The notes beneath the pieces are model-generated. The model saw nothing but the letters and a program-made list of their open reading frames with translations, did not search any database and had not been told where the DNA came from. The position numbers and the translations under genes are program-made. From NCBI GenBank assembly GCA_014385265.1, contig JACRTJ010000022.1, positions 1-64,000 of the forward strand: 64,000 bases of DNA, read 5' to 3'. Shown piece after piece: positions 28,305 through 36,561 of the stretch; the first letter of the stretch is position 1, and each line of letters starts with the position of its first letter. This DNA comes from Enterocloster hominis (ex Liu et al. 2021). GTDB lineage: Bacteria; Bacillota; Clostridia; Lachnospirales; Lachnospiraceae.

Positions 28305-28388
28305 TTAGTTTCTATCCAGCCATCTGCATATGTAGTAACTTACTACACTTGCTCCGACAGAAACTAAAAATGAAGCCAATAGCTCCAC
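28305..28388 (-). CDS. 27-residue hydrophobic peptide, candidate type I toxin
   Basis: A very short gene starting at GTG 28388 behind an excellent Shine-Dalgarno (AGGAGG, 7-base spacing). The peptide is one membrane-length hydrophobic stretch (LLASFLVSVGASVVSYYI) with a charged end CRWLDRN. A strong terminator follows and a good promoter points at it from the other strand, the usual layout of type I toxin-antitoxin loci, in which a small membrane peptide is kept silent by an antisense RNA. I cannot assign it to a named toxin family. It could instead be a harmless small membrane protein. Confidence 0.62.
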   Translation of the reverse strand: MELLASFLVSVGASVVSYYICRWLDRN

Positions 28389-28485
28389 CTGCTCACCTCC
28401 TCCCGCTGGAAAGAGTCGACAGCAAAGATATGGTATCATATAAGGAGAACGATTTATATGGTGTCCGGTATAATTTAAAAAATAG

Positions 28486-28514
28486 TTGACCTTTCCGGCG
28501 GGAGACTTTATGAT
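28486..28514 (+). promoter_or_regulatory. Promoter of the ABC transporter operon leader
   Basis: TTGACC (28486-28491), 17-bp spacer, TATGAT (28509-28514). It stands about 260 bases upstream of the solute-binding protein gene and ahead of a structured leader with a terminator. Confidence 0.65.
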
Positions 28515-28524
28515 AATACATATG

Positions 28525-28653
28525 CGCGGCAGAAGCCGCATACCGCACCCAGAAGGATGCAGGCGGCATGGGCCGCGACTAAAAAACACGCAGATATCAG
28601 GTACCAGGAAGGTACAGGGAACAGAAGCTCCCTGATTTTTCTGGTACCTTTTT
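28525..28653 (+). promoter_or_regulatory. Structured leader with intrinsic terminator, possible riboswitch or attenuator
   Basis: First element: outer stem CGCGGC (28525-28530) with GCCGCG (28572-28577), inner stem GCCGC (28535-28539) with GCGGC (28563-28567), leaving internal loops AGAA and ATGG. Second element: a terminator with outer stem AGGTACCAG (28599-28607) with CTGGTACCT (28641-28649), inner stem CAGGGA with TCCCTG, and five T residues. A promoter lies just upstream and the transporter operon downstream, the expected order for ligand-controlled termination. I could not match it to a known riboswitch class. Confidence 0.55.
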
Positions 28654-28670
28654 ATTTGCGCGGGCAGCGA

Positions 28671-28717
28671 GCCAAAGTCTGCGTGTGCACGAGACCTTGG
28701 CGGCTACCGCGATAGCC
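28671..28717 (+). promoter_or_regulatory. Two further hairpins in the transporter leader
   Basis: A long stem (28671-28685 with 28688-28701, two mismatches) is followed at once by GGCTA/TAGCC (28702-28717). They lie between the leader terminator and the ribosome site of the first transporter gene. No known function. Confidence 0.4.
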
Positions 28718-28774
28718 ATGAGAAACCTGTGCAGCGTATTTCTTATGGTTTTGCAGAAAAAGGAGAGGAAACGT

Positions 28775-30469
28775 ATGAGATATCAAAAGAAATGGAGAGT
28801 GACAGCCGCCCTTCTGGCGGCGGCGCTGGCGGCCTCCTGTGTGACGGGCTGCTCCGGCGGACAGGAAAACGCAGAAACGGCAGGAAATACAGAGGCAGAA
28901 GGCAGTAAGGGGACAGAGGGAGCCGGGACGGCGGAAAGCGGAAGCTCCCAGTCCGCAGAGACTGAGACCAGGGATTCGGTCGTCGTGGTCATGGGCCCCA
29001 CATCGGAGCCGGAGGCAGGCTTTGACCCGGCATACGGCTGGGGAGCCGGTGAGCACGTCCACGAGCCTCTGATCCAGAGCACTCTGACGGTGACCACGCC
29101 GGACCTTAAGATCGGCTATGATCTGGCGGAGGACGTCCAGGCCAGTGAGGACGGGCTCACCTGGCAGGTGAAGATCCGGGATGATGTGAGATTTACGGAC
29201 GGAGAGCCGCTGACCGCAGAGGATGTGGCCTTTACCTATAACACGCTGAAGGATACAAGCTCTGTCAACGATTTTACCATGCTGAAGGAGGCCGTTGCGG
29301 TGGACGATACCACCGTGGAGTTCCATATGAACCGGCCCTACTCCATCTGGCCTTATACCATGGCCATCACAGGGATCGTTCCGGAACACGCCTATGGCCC
29401 GGATTACGGACAGAAGCCCATTGGCTCCGGACGATATATTTTAAAGCAGTGGGACAAGGGGCAGCAGGTGATCTTTGAGGCCAATCCGGATTATTACGGG
29501 GAAGCTCCGAGGATGAAGAAGGTGACGGTGCTGTTCATGGAGGAGGACGCGGCCTATGCGGCGGCTCTTTCCGGCCAGGTGGATCTGGCCTACACTTCGG
29601 CGGCCTACTCGGACCAGACCATGGACGGCTTTTCGCTGTTTTCCTGTGAGACGGTGGACAACCGGGGCTTTAATCTTCCGGCTGTGCCGGCCGGGGAGAC
29701 CGATGAAAACGGAGTTCCCATTGGAAATGATTTCACCAGTGACGTCCGTGTCCGCCGGGCCATTAACCTGGCCATCGACCGGCAGGCCATGATCGACCAT
29801 GTGCTCAACGGCCACGGGACCATTGCGTACAGCGTCTGCGACAAGATGCCCTGGTACAGCAAGGATTCTGAAGCTGCCTTCGATCCCCAGGAGGCGGAGC
29901 GGCTTCTGGATGAAGCCGGATGGAAGACAGGAGCGGACGGGATCCGGGAAAAGGATGGAAAGAAGGCTGGATTCACAATGCTTTACTCCGCAGGAGATTC
30001 GGTCCGCCAGGCCCTTTCAGAGGATACGGCCAACCAGCTGGCAGCGTTTGGGATCCATGTGACTGTGGAAGGCGTGGGCTGGGATACGGCCTATGACCGG
30101 GCCCAGTCGGAGCCTTTGATGTGGGGATGGGGAGCCCACACGCCCATGGAGCTTTATAATATCTACCACACAAGGCCGGGTGGGAAGTATGCCCAGTATT
30201 CTCCCTATTCCAACGGGGCCGTGGACGCCTATATGGACGAGGCCCTGGCCTGTACGGATCTGGAGGCCTCTTATGAGCTTTGGAAAAAGGCCCAGTGGGA
30301 CGGCGGGACCGGCATTACCCAGGAGGGGGATCTTCCCTGGATCTGGCTGGTGAACATCGACCATCTGTACTGGGTGAAGGACGGGCTCCAGGTGGCGGAG
30401 CAGAAGCTCCATCCCCACGGCCATGGCTGGTCCATCATAAATAATGTGGACCAGTGGACATGGGAGTAG
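28775..30469 (+). CDS. ABC transporter solute-binding lipoprotein, nickel/peptide family
   Basis: A 564-residue SBP_bac_5 protein. A lipoprotein signal ends at TGCSGG (Cys about residue 24), followed by a Glu/Gly/Thr-rich linker. The binding domain shows the family phrases FDPAYGWGAGEHVHEPLIQ, DDVRFTDGEPLTAEDVAFTYN, GSGRYILKQWDKGQ and VRRAINLAIDRQAMID. It captures a peptide, metal complex or similar ligand outside the cell. The five-gene arrangement that follows resembles nik or cnt (nickel or metallophore) operons as much as opp, so metal uptake is plausible but unproven. AGGAGAGG precedes ATG 28775. Confidence 0.88.
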   Translation: MRYQKKWRVTAALLAAALAASCVTGCSGGQENAETAGNTEAEGSKGTEGAGTAESGSSQSAETETRDSVVVVMGPTSEPEAGFDPAYGWGAGEHVHEPLIQSTLTVTTPDLKIGYDLAEDVQASEDGLTWQVKIRDDVRFTDGEPLTAEDVAFTYNTLKDTSSVNDFTMLKEAVAVDDTTVEFHMNRPYSIWPYTMAITGIVPEHAYGPDYGQKPIGSGRYILKQWDKGQQVIFEANPDYYGEAPRMKKVTVLFMEEDAAYAAALSGQVDLAYTSAAYSDQTMDGFSLFSCETVDNRGFNLPAVPAGETDENGVPIGNDFTSDVRVRRAINLAIDRQAMIDHVLNGHGTIAYSVCDKMPWYSKDSEAAFDPQEAERLLDEAGWKTGADGIREKDGKKAGFTMLYSAGDSVRQALSEDTANQLAAFGIHVTVEGVGWDTAYDRAQSEPLMWGWGAHTPMELYNIYHTRPGGKYAQYSPYSNGAVDAYMDEALACTDLEASYELWKKAQWDGGTGITQEGDLPWIWLVNIDHLYWVKDGLQVAEQKLHPHGHGWSIINNVDQWTWE

Positions 30470-31500
30470 GCCGGAGGGCGCACCGGAGCGGAAGGACGGG
30501 CCATGGAACTGGAAAAACAGTCTGGGGGCTTCTGGCCTTCCAGACTGCCCGCATGGCCCTTCTGGTGGCCCTGGTGAGCATCCTGGCCTTTGTCCTTCTT
30601 TCTGTTTCTCCGGTGGATCCCCTTCAGACCAATGTGGGCCAGGCGGCCCTTGGAGCCATGAGTCCGGAGCAGGTAGAGCGGCTTAAGGGATACTGGGGAG
30701 TGGACCTGCCTCCGGCAGAGCGGTATCTTTCCTGGGCGGCGGATGTTCTGAGAGGAGATATGGGGACCTCCCTTCTGTACCGGAGACCAGTGGCGGAGGT
30801 GATCTGGGAAAAGCTTTCCAACTCTCTCTGGCTCCTGGCCTCTTCCTGGCTGCTGTCGGGCCTGCTGGGCTTTACCCTGGGCGTCCTGGCGGGAAGAAAA
30901 CGGGGAAGGCTCTGTGACCGGCTGGTGACGGGATATTCTCTCCTGGCAGCCAGCACCCCTGCCTTCTGGACCGCCATGGTCCTTCTTATGGTCTTTGCCG
31001 TTTATTTTAAGTGGTTTCCCATCGGCTTAAGCGTCCCCATCGGCGTAACGGCGGAGGAGATCGCCCTCGGAGACAGGATCCGCCATGCGGTCCTGCCGGC
31101 AGCGGCCTTAAGTCTTACGGGGATCTCCTCAGTGGCCCTCCATACCAGGGAAAAAATGGTCAGCATCATGGAAAGCGACTTTGTGCTGTTTGCCAGGGCC
31201 AGAGGAGAGTCGGAAACGTCCATCGTCCTCCGCCACGGCCTCCGGAATGTGCTGATCCCTGCCATGACCTTGCAGTTTGCATCCATCAGCGAGATCATCG
31301 GCGGCTCTGTTCTGGTGGAGCAGGTATTTTCCTATCCGGGACTGGGCCAGGCGGCAGTGACAGCCGGACTGGGAAGCGACGTGCCCCTTCTTCTGGGGAT
31401 CACAGTGGTCACGGCGGTACTGGCAGCTTCCGGGAACCTGGCGGCCAGCATTCTTTATGGAATCGTGGATCCCAGGATCCGGAAAGGAGCGGCCCGATGA
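30454..31500 (+). CDS. ABC transporter permease, NikB/OppB type
   Basis: A 348-residue permease with six membrane segments. Family marks are LLSVSPVDPLQTNVGQAA near the first segment, STPAFWTAMVLLMVFAVYFKWFPIGL and the EAA loop FARARGESETSIVLRHGLRNVLIPAM, followed by QVFSYPGLGQAA. The start at 30454 (or 30460) overlaps the solute-binding gene by 16 or 10 bases and has no good ribosome site, so translation is probably coupled. It forms the channel with the next gene product. Confidence 0.87.
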   Translation: MDMGVGRRAHRSGRTGHGTGKTVWGLLAFQTARMALLVALVSILAFVLLSVSPVDPLQTNVGQAALGAMSPEQVERLKGYWGVDLPPAERYLSWAADVLRGDMGTSLLYRRPVAEVIWEKLSNSLWLLASSWLLSGLLGFTLGVLAGRKRGRLCDRLVTGYSLLAASTPAFWTAMVLLMVFAVYFKWFPIGLSVPIGVTAEEIALGDRIRHAVLPAAALSLTGISSVALHTREKMVSIMESDFVLFARARGESETSIVLRHGLRNVLIPAMTLQFASISEIIGGSVLVEQVFSYPGLGQAAVTAGLGSDVPLLLGITVVTAVLAASGNLAASILYGIVDPRIRKGAAR

Positions 31501-32351
31501 GCGGTATGAAGAAAAGAGAAAACGGGAAGAGGCTGGGGAACCGCCGCCTTTTTTCCATGGGATTGTTTGGGGCGTCGGTCCTGTTCCTGCTCCTGGTGGC
31601 TGTTTTTGGGTATGTATGGCAGGATGCGGCATCGGTCACAGATTTTTCAAGGAAGAACCTTCCTCCCTGTGCCGGATATCTGTTCGGCACTGACTGGATG
31701 GGGCGGGATATGTTTGTCCGTACTGTGGCGGGCCTTTCCATGAGCATCCGCCTGGGACTTTTAACGGCCGCGGTCAGCGCGGTCATCGCCTTTCTTCTGG
31801 GGCTTTCGGCCGCGGTCCTGGGACGGGCAGTGGACGGGCTTGTGACCCTTCTGATCGATCTGGTCATGGGGATCCCCCACATGCTGCTTCTGATCCTGAT
31901 CTCCTTTGCCTGCGGAAAGGGCTTCTGGGGCGTGACCCTTGGCATCGCACTTACCCACTGGGCGTCTCTGGCCAGGCTGATCCGCGGGGAGGTGTTCCAG
32001 CTCCGGGAGAGTCCGTATATCCGGATCGCCGGGAAGCTGGGAAAGAGCAGGGCTTATCTTGCGTTCCATCATATGGCACCGAATCTTCTGCCGCAGTTTA
32101 TCACCGGGCTGATCCTCATGTTCCCCCATGCCATCCTCCACGAGGCCAGCATCACCTTTCTGGGGTTCGGCCTTTCGCCGGAGGAACCGGCCATTGGGAT
32201 CATTTTATCGGAGAGCATGAAATATCTGGCCATGGGAAAATGGTGGCTGGCGCTGTTTCCGGGGCTTCTTCTGACGGCGGTGGTGCTGATGTTCCATTAT
32301 GCGGGGCAGACCATATGCCGGATGGCGGCTCCGGGCAGTGTCCATGAGTAA
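31497..32351 (+). CDS. ABC transporter permease, NikC/OppC type
   Basis: A 284-residue permease with an N-terminal membrane segment, the typical periplasm-side phrase PCAGYLFGTDWMGRDMFVRTV, and the EAA loop (REVFQLRE/YIRIAGKLGKSRAYLAFHHMAPNLLP region). ATG 31497 overlaps the stop of the preceding permease (ATGA). It pairs with that permease to form the transmembrane channel. Confidence 0.88.
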   Translation: MSGMKKRENGKRLGNRRLFSMGLFGASVLFLLLVAVFGYVWQDAASVTDFSRKNLPPCAGYLFGTDWMGRDMFVRTVAGLSMSIRLGLLTAAVSAVIAFLLGLSAAVLGRAVDGLVTLLIDLVMGIPHMLLLILISFACGKGFWGVTLGIALTHWASLARLIRGEVFQLRESPYIRIAGKLGKSRAYLAFHHMAPNLLPQFITGLILMFPHAILHEASITFLGFGLSPEEPAIGIILSESMKYLAMGKWWLALFPGLLLTAVVLMFHYAGQTICRMAAPGSVHE

Positions 32352-32364
32352 AGAGGAGGAACAT

Positions 32365-33237
32365 ATGGAGAATCACAGAGCAGAGGAGGAGATCCTCACA
32401 GTAAAGGGCCTGTCCGTATCCTTCACCCAGTATGACCGGGGCTTTGGACGGAAGGAGATCCAGGCGGTCACAGACCTGGATCTGAGGATCCGGATCGGGG
32501 AGATCGTGGCCGTGGTGGGCGCCAGCGGATCGGGAAAGAGCCTGCTGGCCCACGCGGTCATGGGGATCCTTCCATATAATGCCTCCATGAGCGGGGAGAT
32601 CCTGTTTAAAGGAACGCCGCTGACCAGTGGGCGTGTCCGGCGGCTGAGGGGCCGTGAGCTGGTCCTGGTGCCCCAGAGCGTGACATATCTGGATCCGCTG
32701 ATGAAGACCGGGCAGCAGCTAACAAAAGGAAGAAAAAATCCGGAAATTCTGGAAAAATGCAAAAATATCCTGAGCTCCTGTGGACTGGGCCTGGAGGTCA
32801 TGGACAAGTATCCCTTCCAGCTTTCGGGCGGTATGGCTAGGCGGGTGCTGATCTCCACGGCGGCCATGGAGGACGCAGAGTTAGTCATTGCCGACGAGCC
32901 CACGCCGGGGCTTGATAAGAAAACGGCCATGGGGGTCATGGATCATTTCAGGCAGATGGCAGACCGGGGGGCCGGTGTGCTTCTCATCACCCATGATCTG
33001 GAGCTGGCGGTCCGGTCGGCGGACCGGGTGACGGTGCTTTACGGAGGCAGGACCGTGGAGGAAACAGAAGCCTTCTCCTTTCTGGATGAAGGTCTGCTGA
33101 AGCATCCGTATACAAAAGCCCTTTGCCGGTCCATGCCGGGGAAGTGGCCGTCCGCGGACGCTTTGGAAAATGACCGGGAGAGCGGGATCCCCGATGAAGG
33201 GATCCTGGAATATATGAGAAAGGAATATGGACGATGA
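32365..33237 (+). CDS. ABC transporter ATP-binding protein, NikD/OppD type
   Basis: A 290-residue ATPase. Walker A GASGSGKS, signature FQLSGGMARRVLI, Walker B AELVIADEPTPGLD and the switch LLITHDLE are all present. ATG 32365 has GAGGAGG five bases upstream; ATG 32344 is possible but overlaps the previous gene without a site. It energises the transporter with the next gene product. Confidence 0.9.
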   Translation: MENHRAEEEILTVKGLSVSFTQYDRGFGRKEIQAVTDLDLRIRIGEIVAVVGASGSGKSLLAHAVMGILPYNASMSGEILFKGTPLTSGRVRRLRGRELVLVPQSVTYLDPLMKTGQQLTKGRKNPEILEKCKNILSSCGLGLEVMDKYPFQLSGGMARRVLISTAAMEDAELVIADEPTPGLDKKTAMGVMDHFRQMADRGAGVLLITHDLELAVRSADRVTVLYGGRTVEETEAFSFLDEGLLKHPYTKALCRSMPGKWPSADALENDRESGIPDEGILEYMRKEYGR

Positions 33238-33866
33238 AGCTGGAAGCAAGGGATATTTCCTTTAGGTACGGGGAAGGAGAGAGACAGGTCCTGGCCCACG
33301 TGGATCTGACTGTGGAAAGCGGGGAACGGGTGGGGATCATGGCCCCCAGCGGCTTTGGAAAGACTACGCTTTTAAAGATCCTGGCCGGATATGAAAGGCC
33401 GGAAAGCGGGGAGGTGCTGCTGGACGGGACTCCTCTGGAGCGCTTCCGGGGATACGTTCCGGTCCAGATGATCTGGCAGCACCCGGAGCTTTCGGTAAAC
33501 CCGGCCAGACGGCTGAAAATGGTGCTGGCGGAGGGGGATTGGCCGGAGGACGGCGGCGTCATGAGAGGGCGTATAGAAAAGGAAATGGGGATCCTGGAGG
33601 AGTGGAAGGAACGGTATCCGGCAGAGGTATCCGGCGGGGAGCTCCAGCGGTTTAGCATCGCCCGGGCCCTGGGACAGAGAACGGAGATCCTTCTGGCCGA
33701 CGAGATCACGGCTATGCTGGATCTGATCACCCAGAGGCAGATCTGGAGCGCCCTTTTAAAGGAGACCCAGAGCCGGGGGATCTCTCTGGTGGCAGTGAGC
33801 CATTCCCAGGAGCTTTTGGAAAAGATCTGCAGCCGGATCCTCCATTTATCCGCAATATCTGGATAA
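33234..33866 (+). CDS. ABC transporter ATP-binding protein, NikE/OppF type
   Basis: A 210-residue ATPase with Walker A APSGFGKTT, signature EVSGGELQRFSIARAL, Walker B EILLADEITAMLD and switch VAVSHSQE. It is short and lacks the C-terminal oligopeptide-binding extension seen in OppF. The start codon overlaps the preceding stop (ATGA). Last gene of the transporter operon. Confidence 0.9.
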   Translation: MKLEARDISFRYGEGERQVLAHVDLTVESGERVGIMAPSGFGKTTLLKILAGYERPESGEVLLDGTPLERFRGYVPVQMIWQHPELSVNPARRLKMVLAEGDWPEDGGVMRGRIEKEMGILEEWKERYPAEVSGGELQRFSIARALGQRTEILLADEITAMLDLITQRQIWSALLKETQSRGISLVAVSHSQELLEKICSRILHLSAISG

Positions 33867-33868
33867 GA

Positions 33869-33897
33869 TTGACAAATTCTGGCAATTTTATTAAGAT
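33869..33897 (+). promoter_or_regulatory. Promoter of the type IV pilus operon
   Basis: TTGACA (33869-33874), 17-bp spacer, TAAGAT (33892-33897), starting right after the last transporter gene and 56 bases before the major pilin start. Confidence 0.7.
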
Positions 33898-33952
33898 TAG
33901 GGTGCTGACGCGCATTTGACGGCGGGAGAGTACGATCTGGGAGGACAGCAGG

Positions 33953-34393
33953 ATGAAGAAAGCAAAGAAGGGGTTTACTCTGGTGGAGCTGATGGTCGTG
34001 ATCGTGATCATGGCGGTCCTGGCCGCTGCGGCAACTCCGGTTTTTGCGGGCTATGTGAAAAAGGCCAGGGCGGCAGAGCATCTGTCTGAATGCCGGGCCA
34101 TTTATGTGGCGGCCCAGTCCTGTCTGGAGGAGGCTTTTCTGAAGGCTGGAGAAGGCACGGTCACAGTGGAGGACCTGGATATGGAAAGGTTTCTGAAGGA
34201 TGTGGAGGAGCTTTCCGGTGTTGGCGGAATCGGGTCCGGAGAGGGAACGCCGGGGAGCGGAGGCTCTGCCGGAACCTTTTCCATTTACCTGGAAAACGGA
34301 AGGGACGGAGCCGCCTGTACGGCGGTCGTCTTTCATGGTGAAGGCTCAGACTGGGTCTTTGATACCGTGGACGGGACATATACAGAAGCATAA
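33953..34393 (+). CDS. Type IV prepilin (major pilin-like)
   Basis: A 146-residue prepilin. The class III signal KKAKKG|FTLVELMVVIVIMAVL has the invariant Gly before and Glu5 after the cleavage point. A globular domain follows with a Gly/Ser-rich loop (about residues 92-107). After cleavage and N-methylation by the prepilin peptidase it would polymerise in the membrane into a pilus or pseudopilus fibre. GGAGG lies upstream. It is the first gene of a seven-gene operon. Confidence 0.9.
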   Translation: MKKAKKGFTLVELMVVIVIMAVLAAAATPVFAGYVKKARAAEHLSECRAIYVAAQSCLEEAFLKAGEGTVTVEDLDMERFLKDVEELSGVGGIGSGEGTPGSGGSAGTFSIYLENGRDGAACTAVVFHGEGSDWVFDTVDGTYTEA

Positions 34394-34489
34394 ACTCTGG
34401 CGCGGCGCATGAAAGGATGTGCGGCGCTTTTGCTATACTGGAGACCGGGCCAGACGGCCGGGGCGTGGTACGGATCGTGGAGGAAAGGA

Positions 34490-34963
34490 ATGGAAGAACT
34501 TTTACTGAAGCTCGTCACAGTAGGTCTGCTGGCAGTCATTGGCTGGATCGATGGGAGGACCATGGAGATCCCATACGCCTTAAGCGGCGCTCTGGCCATA
34601 TGTGCCCTGGCGGACTTTTTTCTTTTCCCGGGGCTGCCTGTGGGGGAGCGTCTGATGGGCATGGTCTGTGTGTCGGTTCCTATGTATACATTATGCATGG
34701 TCGTAAAGGAGGCCTTTGGCGGCGGAGATATCCTTCTGCTTTCCATCATGGGCTTTTATCTGGGCTGGAGGGCGCTCCTTCCCGGCGTGTTCCTTGGCTT
34801 TCTGCTGGGCGGGCTGGAGGCGGTATGGCTTCTGGCATCGGGACGGGCAAAGCCTGGGGAGGGGGCCCATATGGCCTTTGGCCCGGCCCTGTGCCTGGGA
34901 CTTGGGATCAGCTTGTTTTATGGAGAGAGGATCTTTTTCTGGTATGCGGGGCTTTTTGGCTGA
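34490..34963 (+). CDS. Prepilin peptidase (A24 family)
   Basis: A 157-residue membrane aspartyl protease that cuts and may methylate prepilins. The two catalytic aspartates are in IGWIDGRTMEIP and FGGGDILLL. It has about five membrane segments and lacks the N-terminal cytosolic zinc domain of full-length PilD, like other short A24 enzymes. ATG 34490 has GGAGGAAAGG just upstream; codons back to 34409 look non-coding. Confidence 0.85.
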   Translation: MEELLLKLVTVGLLAVIGWIDGRTMEIPYALSGALAICALADFFLFPGLPVGERLMGMVCVSVPMYTLCMVVKEAFGGGDILLLSIMGFYLGWRALLPGVFLGFLLGGLEAVWLLASGRAKPGEGAHMAFGPALCLGLGISLFYGERIFFWYAGLFG

Positions 34964-34986
34964 GTATGCGCAGGGAGACGTATATT

Positions 34987-36036
34987 ATGGAAGGTATTGA
35001 AAGAAAAAAGGAATGGAGATCCGGGGAGCTGGCTGATTTTTTTCAGCAGATGGCGGTGATGACCGGATCGGGGATCCCGTTATGCAGGGCTCTGGGGATC
35101 CTTGGGGACTGTACGGACAGCAGAAGGTTCCGGAAAATATATGAAGAACTCCGCAGGAAGATGGAGAAGGGGACCCTGGCCAGCAGCGCCATGGAGCAGA
35201 CGGGCGTATTCCCGGAAATGGCCGTCAACATGATCCGTGCAGGGGAAGCGGGAGGGACCGTGCAGGAAATGGCCGGAAGGCTGGCGGTCCATTACCGGAA
35301 GGAGCACCGGATGCAGCGCCGGATCCAGGGAGCGCTCCTGTATCCGAAATTTCTGGGGCTCCTGTCGGTATTTCTGGTTCTGTCGGTTTTTCTCGTGATC
35401 ATGCCCACGCTGGAGCCGCTGCTTGGAGAAATGGAGCTTCCGCGGTTCACCCGTTTTCTCATGGCGGCCAGTATATTTCTGAAGGAATGGTGGTATCTGG
35501 TCCTGGTTTTCACGGTCCTGTGGACAGCGGTCTGGGAACGCGCGGGGAAAAAACGGAGGATCCGGCTGTTTCTGGACCGTTTGTGTCTGAGGCTTCCAGT
35601 GGCTGGAAGGCTCCTGCGGTCGGTCTATACCTTCCGGTTTGCTGAATCCTTAAGCATTCTGTATGCCAGCGGCATCCCCATGCTGACATGTCTGGAAACG
35701 GCAGGAAGGACTGTGGGAAACCGGTATGTGGAGCTTCAGACCCGGTTCCTGTCTGAACGGCTTCAGAACGGGGAGGCCCTCAGCCTGGCCATAAGGGATG
35801 TGGACGGGCTGGACCGGAGGCTGGCTCTCATGGTCCTCACAGGGGAGGAAACGGGAAAGCTGGACGTGATGTTAAAAAATACCGCAGACAGCTTTGAATA
35901 CGAGGCAGATATGGCTGTTTCCCGTCTGGTGAGCCTGGTGGAGCCAGTGATGATCCTGGGGCTGGGAGCGGTCATCGGCGCAGTCCTTCTGGGGATCATG
36001 GTTCCGCTTTGGAGGATGTATGGGTATATGGCATAG
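34987..36036 (+). CDS. pilC: Type IV pilus/type II secretion inner-membrane platform protein
   Basis: A 349-residue GspF/PilC family protein with two T2SSF repeats. The first contains FQQMAVMTGSGIPLCRAL and EMAVNMIRAGEAGG, the second TFRFAESLSILYASGIPMLTCL and LALMVLTGEETGKL. Three membrane segments are visible, including the last (LGLGAVIGAVLLGIMVPLW). It anchors the pilus assembly ATPase. ATG 34987 is favoured over 34966 because GGGAG is well placed. Confidence 0.9.
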   Translation: MEGIERKKEWRSGELADFFQQMAVMTGSGIPLCRALGILGDCTDSRRFRKIYEELRRKMEKGTLASSAMEQTGVFPEMAVNMIRAGEAGGTVQEMAGRLAVHYRKEHRMQRRIQGALLYPKFLGLLSVFLVLSVFLVIMPTLEPLLGEMELPRFTRFLMAASIFLKEWWYLVLVFTVLWTAVWERAGKKRRIRLFLDRLCLRLPVAGRLLRSVYTFRFAESLSILYASGIPMLTCLETAGRTVGNRYVELQTRFLSERLQNGEALSLAIRDVDGLDRRLALMVLTGEETGKLDVMLKNTADSFEYEADMAVSRLVSLVEPVMILGLGAVIGAVLLGIMVPLWRMYGYMA

Positions 36037-36559
36037 GAATGGACGGCCCCGGTGCAGGAAGGAGATTTTCCGTCGCCGGACAGGCCGGCTCCGGAGGATG
36101 AAGGGGTCAGCCATGCTGGAGGCCATGGCAGTGATCCTGGTATTTCTGGTGATGGCTTCCGTTCTGTTTGCATCGGGGCGGGCCCTGAACCGGCAGACCG
36201 TGAGGACTCTGGAGAAAAATGTGGCCCGGGATGGGGCTCTGACAGCGGTGAGGCTTCTGGCGCAGGATATTATGGAAGGAAACAGACCGGGAGAGGAAAT
36301 GGAGCCGGAGAAAACGGAGCTGGAGGTGATCCCGGAGGACGGTCTGGGAACGTTTACGGTCCCGGTCACTGTCTGGGCCGGAGAGGAAGGCAGAAATCTG
36401 GTCCTGTACGGGATGTGCGCCTATGGAGGGCAGACGGAGGCCGTCTCCCTGCTCCTGGAGAAAACGGAAGGAAGCGGCGGCGGGGTCACGCCTTCATCTG
36501 CGGCAGCACCGGTGTGGAGACCAGTGCGGTATGCTCCGGCAGAGCCTTTGGAGGAATGA
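36020..36559 (+). CDS. Minor prepilin-like protein with atypical leader
   Basis: A 179-residue protein. A basic leader ends in RRMKG|SAMLEAMAVILVFLV, which has Gly before the cut and Glu at +5, so it fits a class III signal even though the first mature residue is Ser. ATG 36020 has GGAGG four bases before it and overlaps pilC by 17 bases; ATG 36098 would give a compact leader but touches its ribosome site, and ATG 36113 would remove the leader. The mature part is beta-rich with a Ser/Gly C-terminus. Likely a minor pilin. Confidence 0.65.
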   Translation: MGIWHRNGRPRCRKEIFRRRTGRLRRMKGSAMLEAMAVILVFLVMASVLFASGRALNRQTVRTLEKNVARDGALTAVRLLAQDIMEGNRPGEEMEPEKTELEVIPEDGLGTFTVPVTVWAGEEGRNLVLYGMCAYGGQTEAVSLLLEKTEGSGGGVTPSSAAAPVWRPVRYAPAEPLEE

Positions 36560-36561
36560 AA

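Noticed and set aside
28191..28367. 59-residue + strand reading frame starting at ATG 28191
   Set aside because: No Shine-Dalgarno, crosses a strong hairpin, and is complementary to the small peptide gene; better explained as antisense RNA.
28525..28653. Assignment of the transporter leader to the NiCo, cobalamin or ZTP riboswitch class
   Set aside because: I could not line up the invariant core bases of these classes with the sequence, so it is reported only as an unassigned leader.
31011..31496. Upstream extension of the NikC-type permease to 31011
   Set aside because: It overlaps the well-supported preceding permease in another frame; the ATGA overlap at 31497 gives the natural start.
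32987..34336. 449-residue minus-strand open frame
   Set aside because: It lies opposite two clear ABC ATPase genes and the major pilin. GC-rich codon use leaves few stops on the reverse strand.
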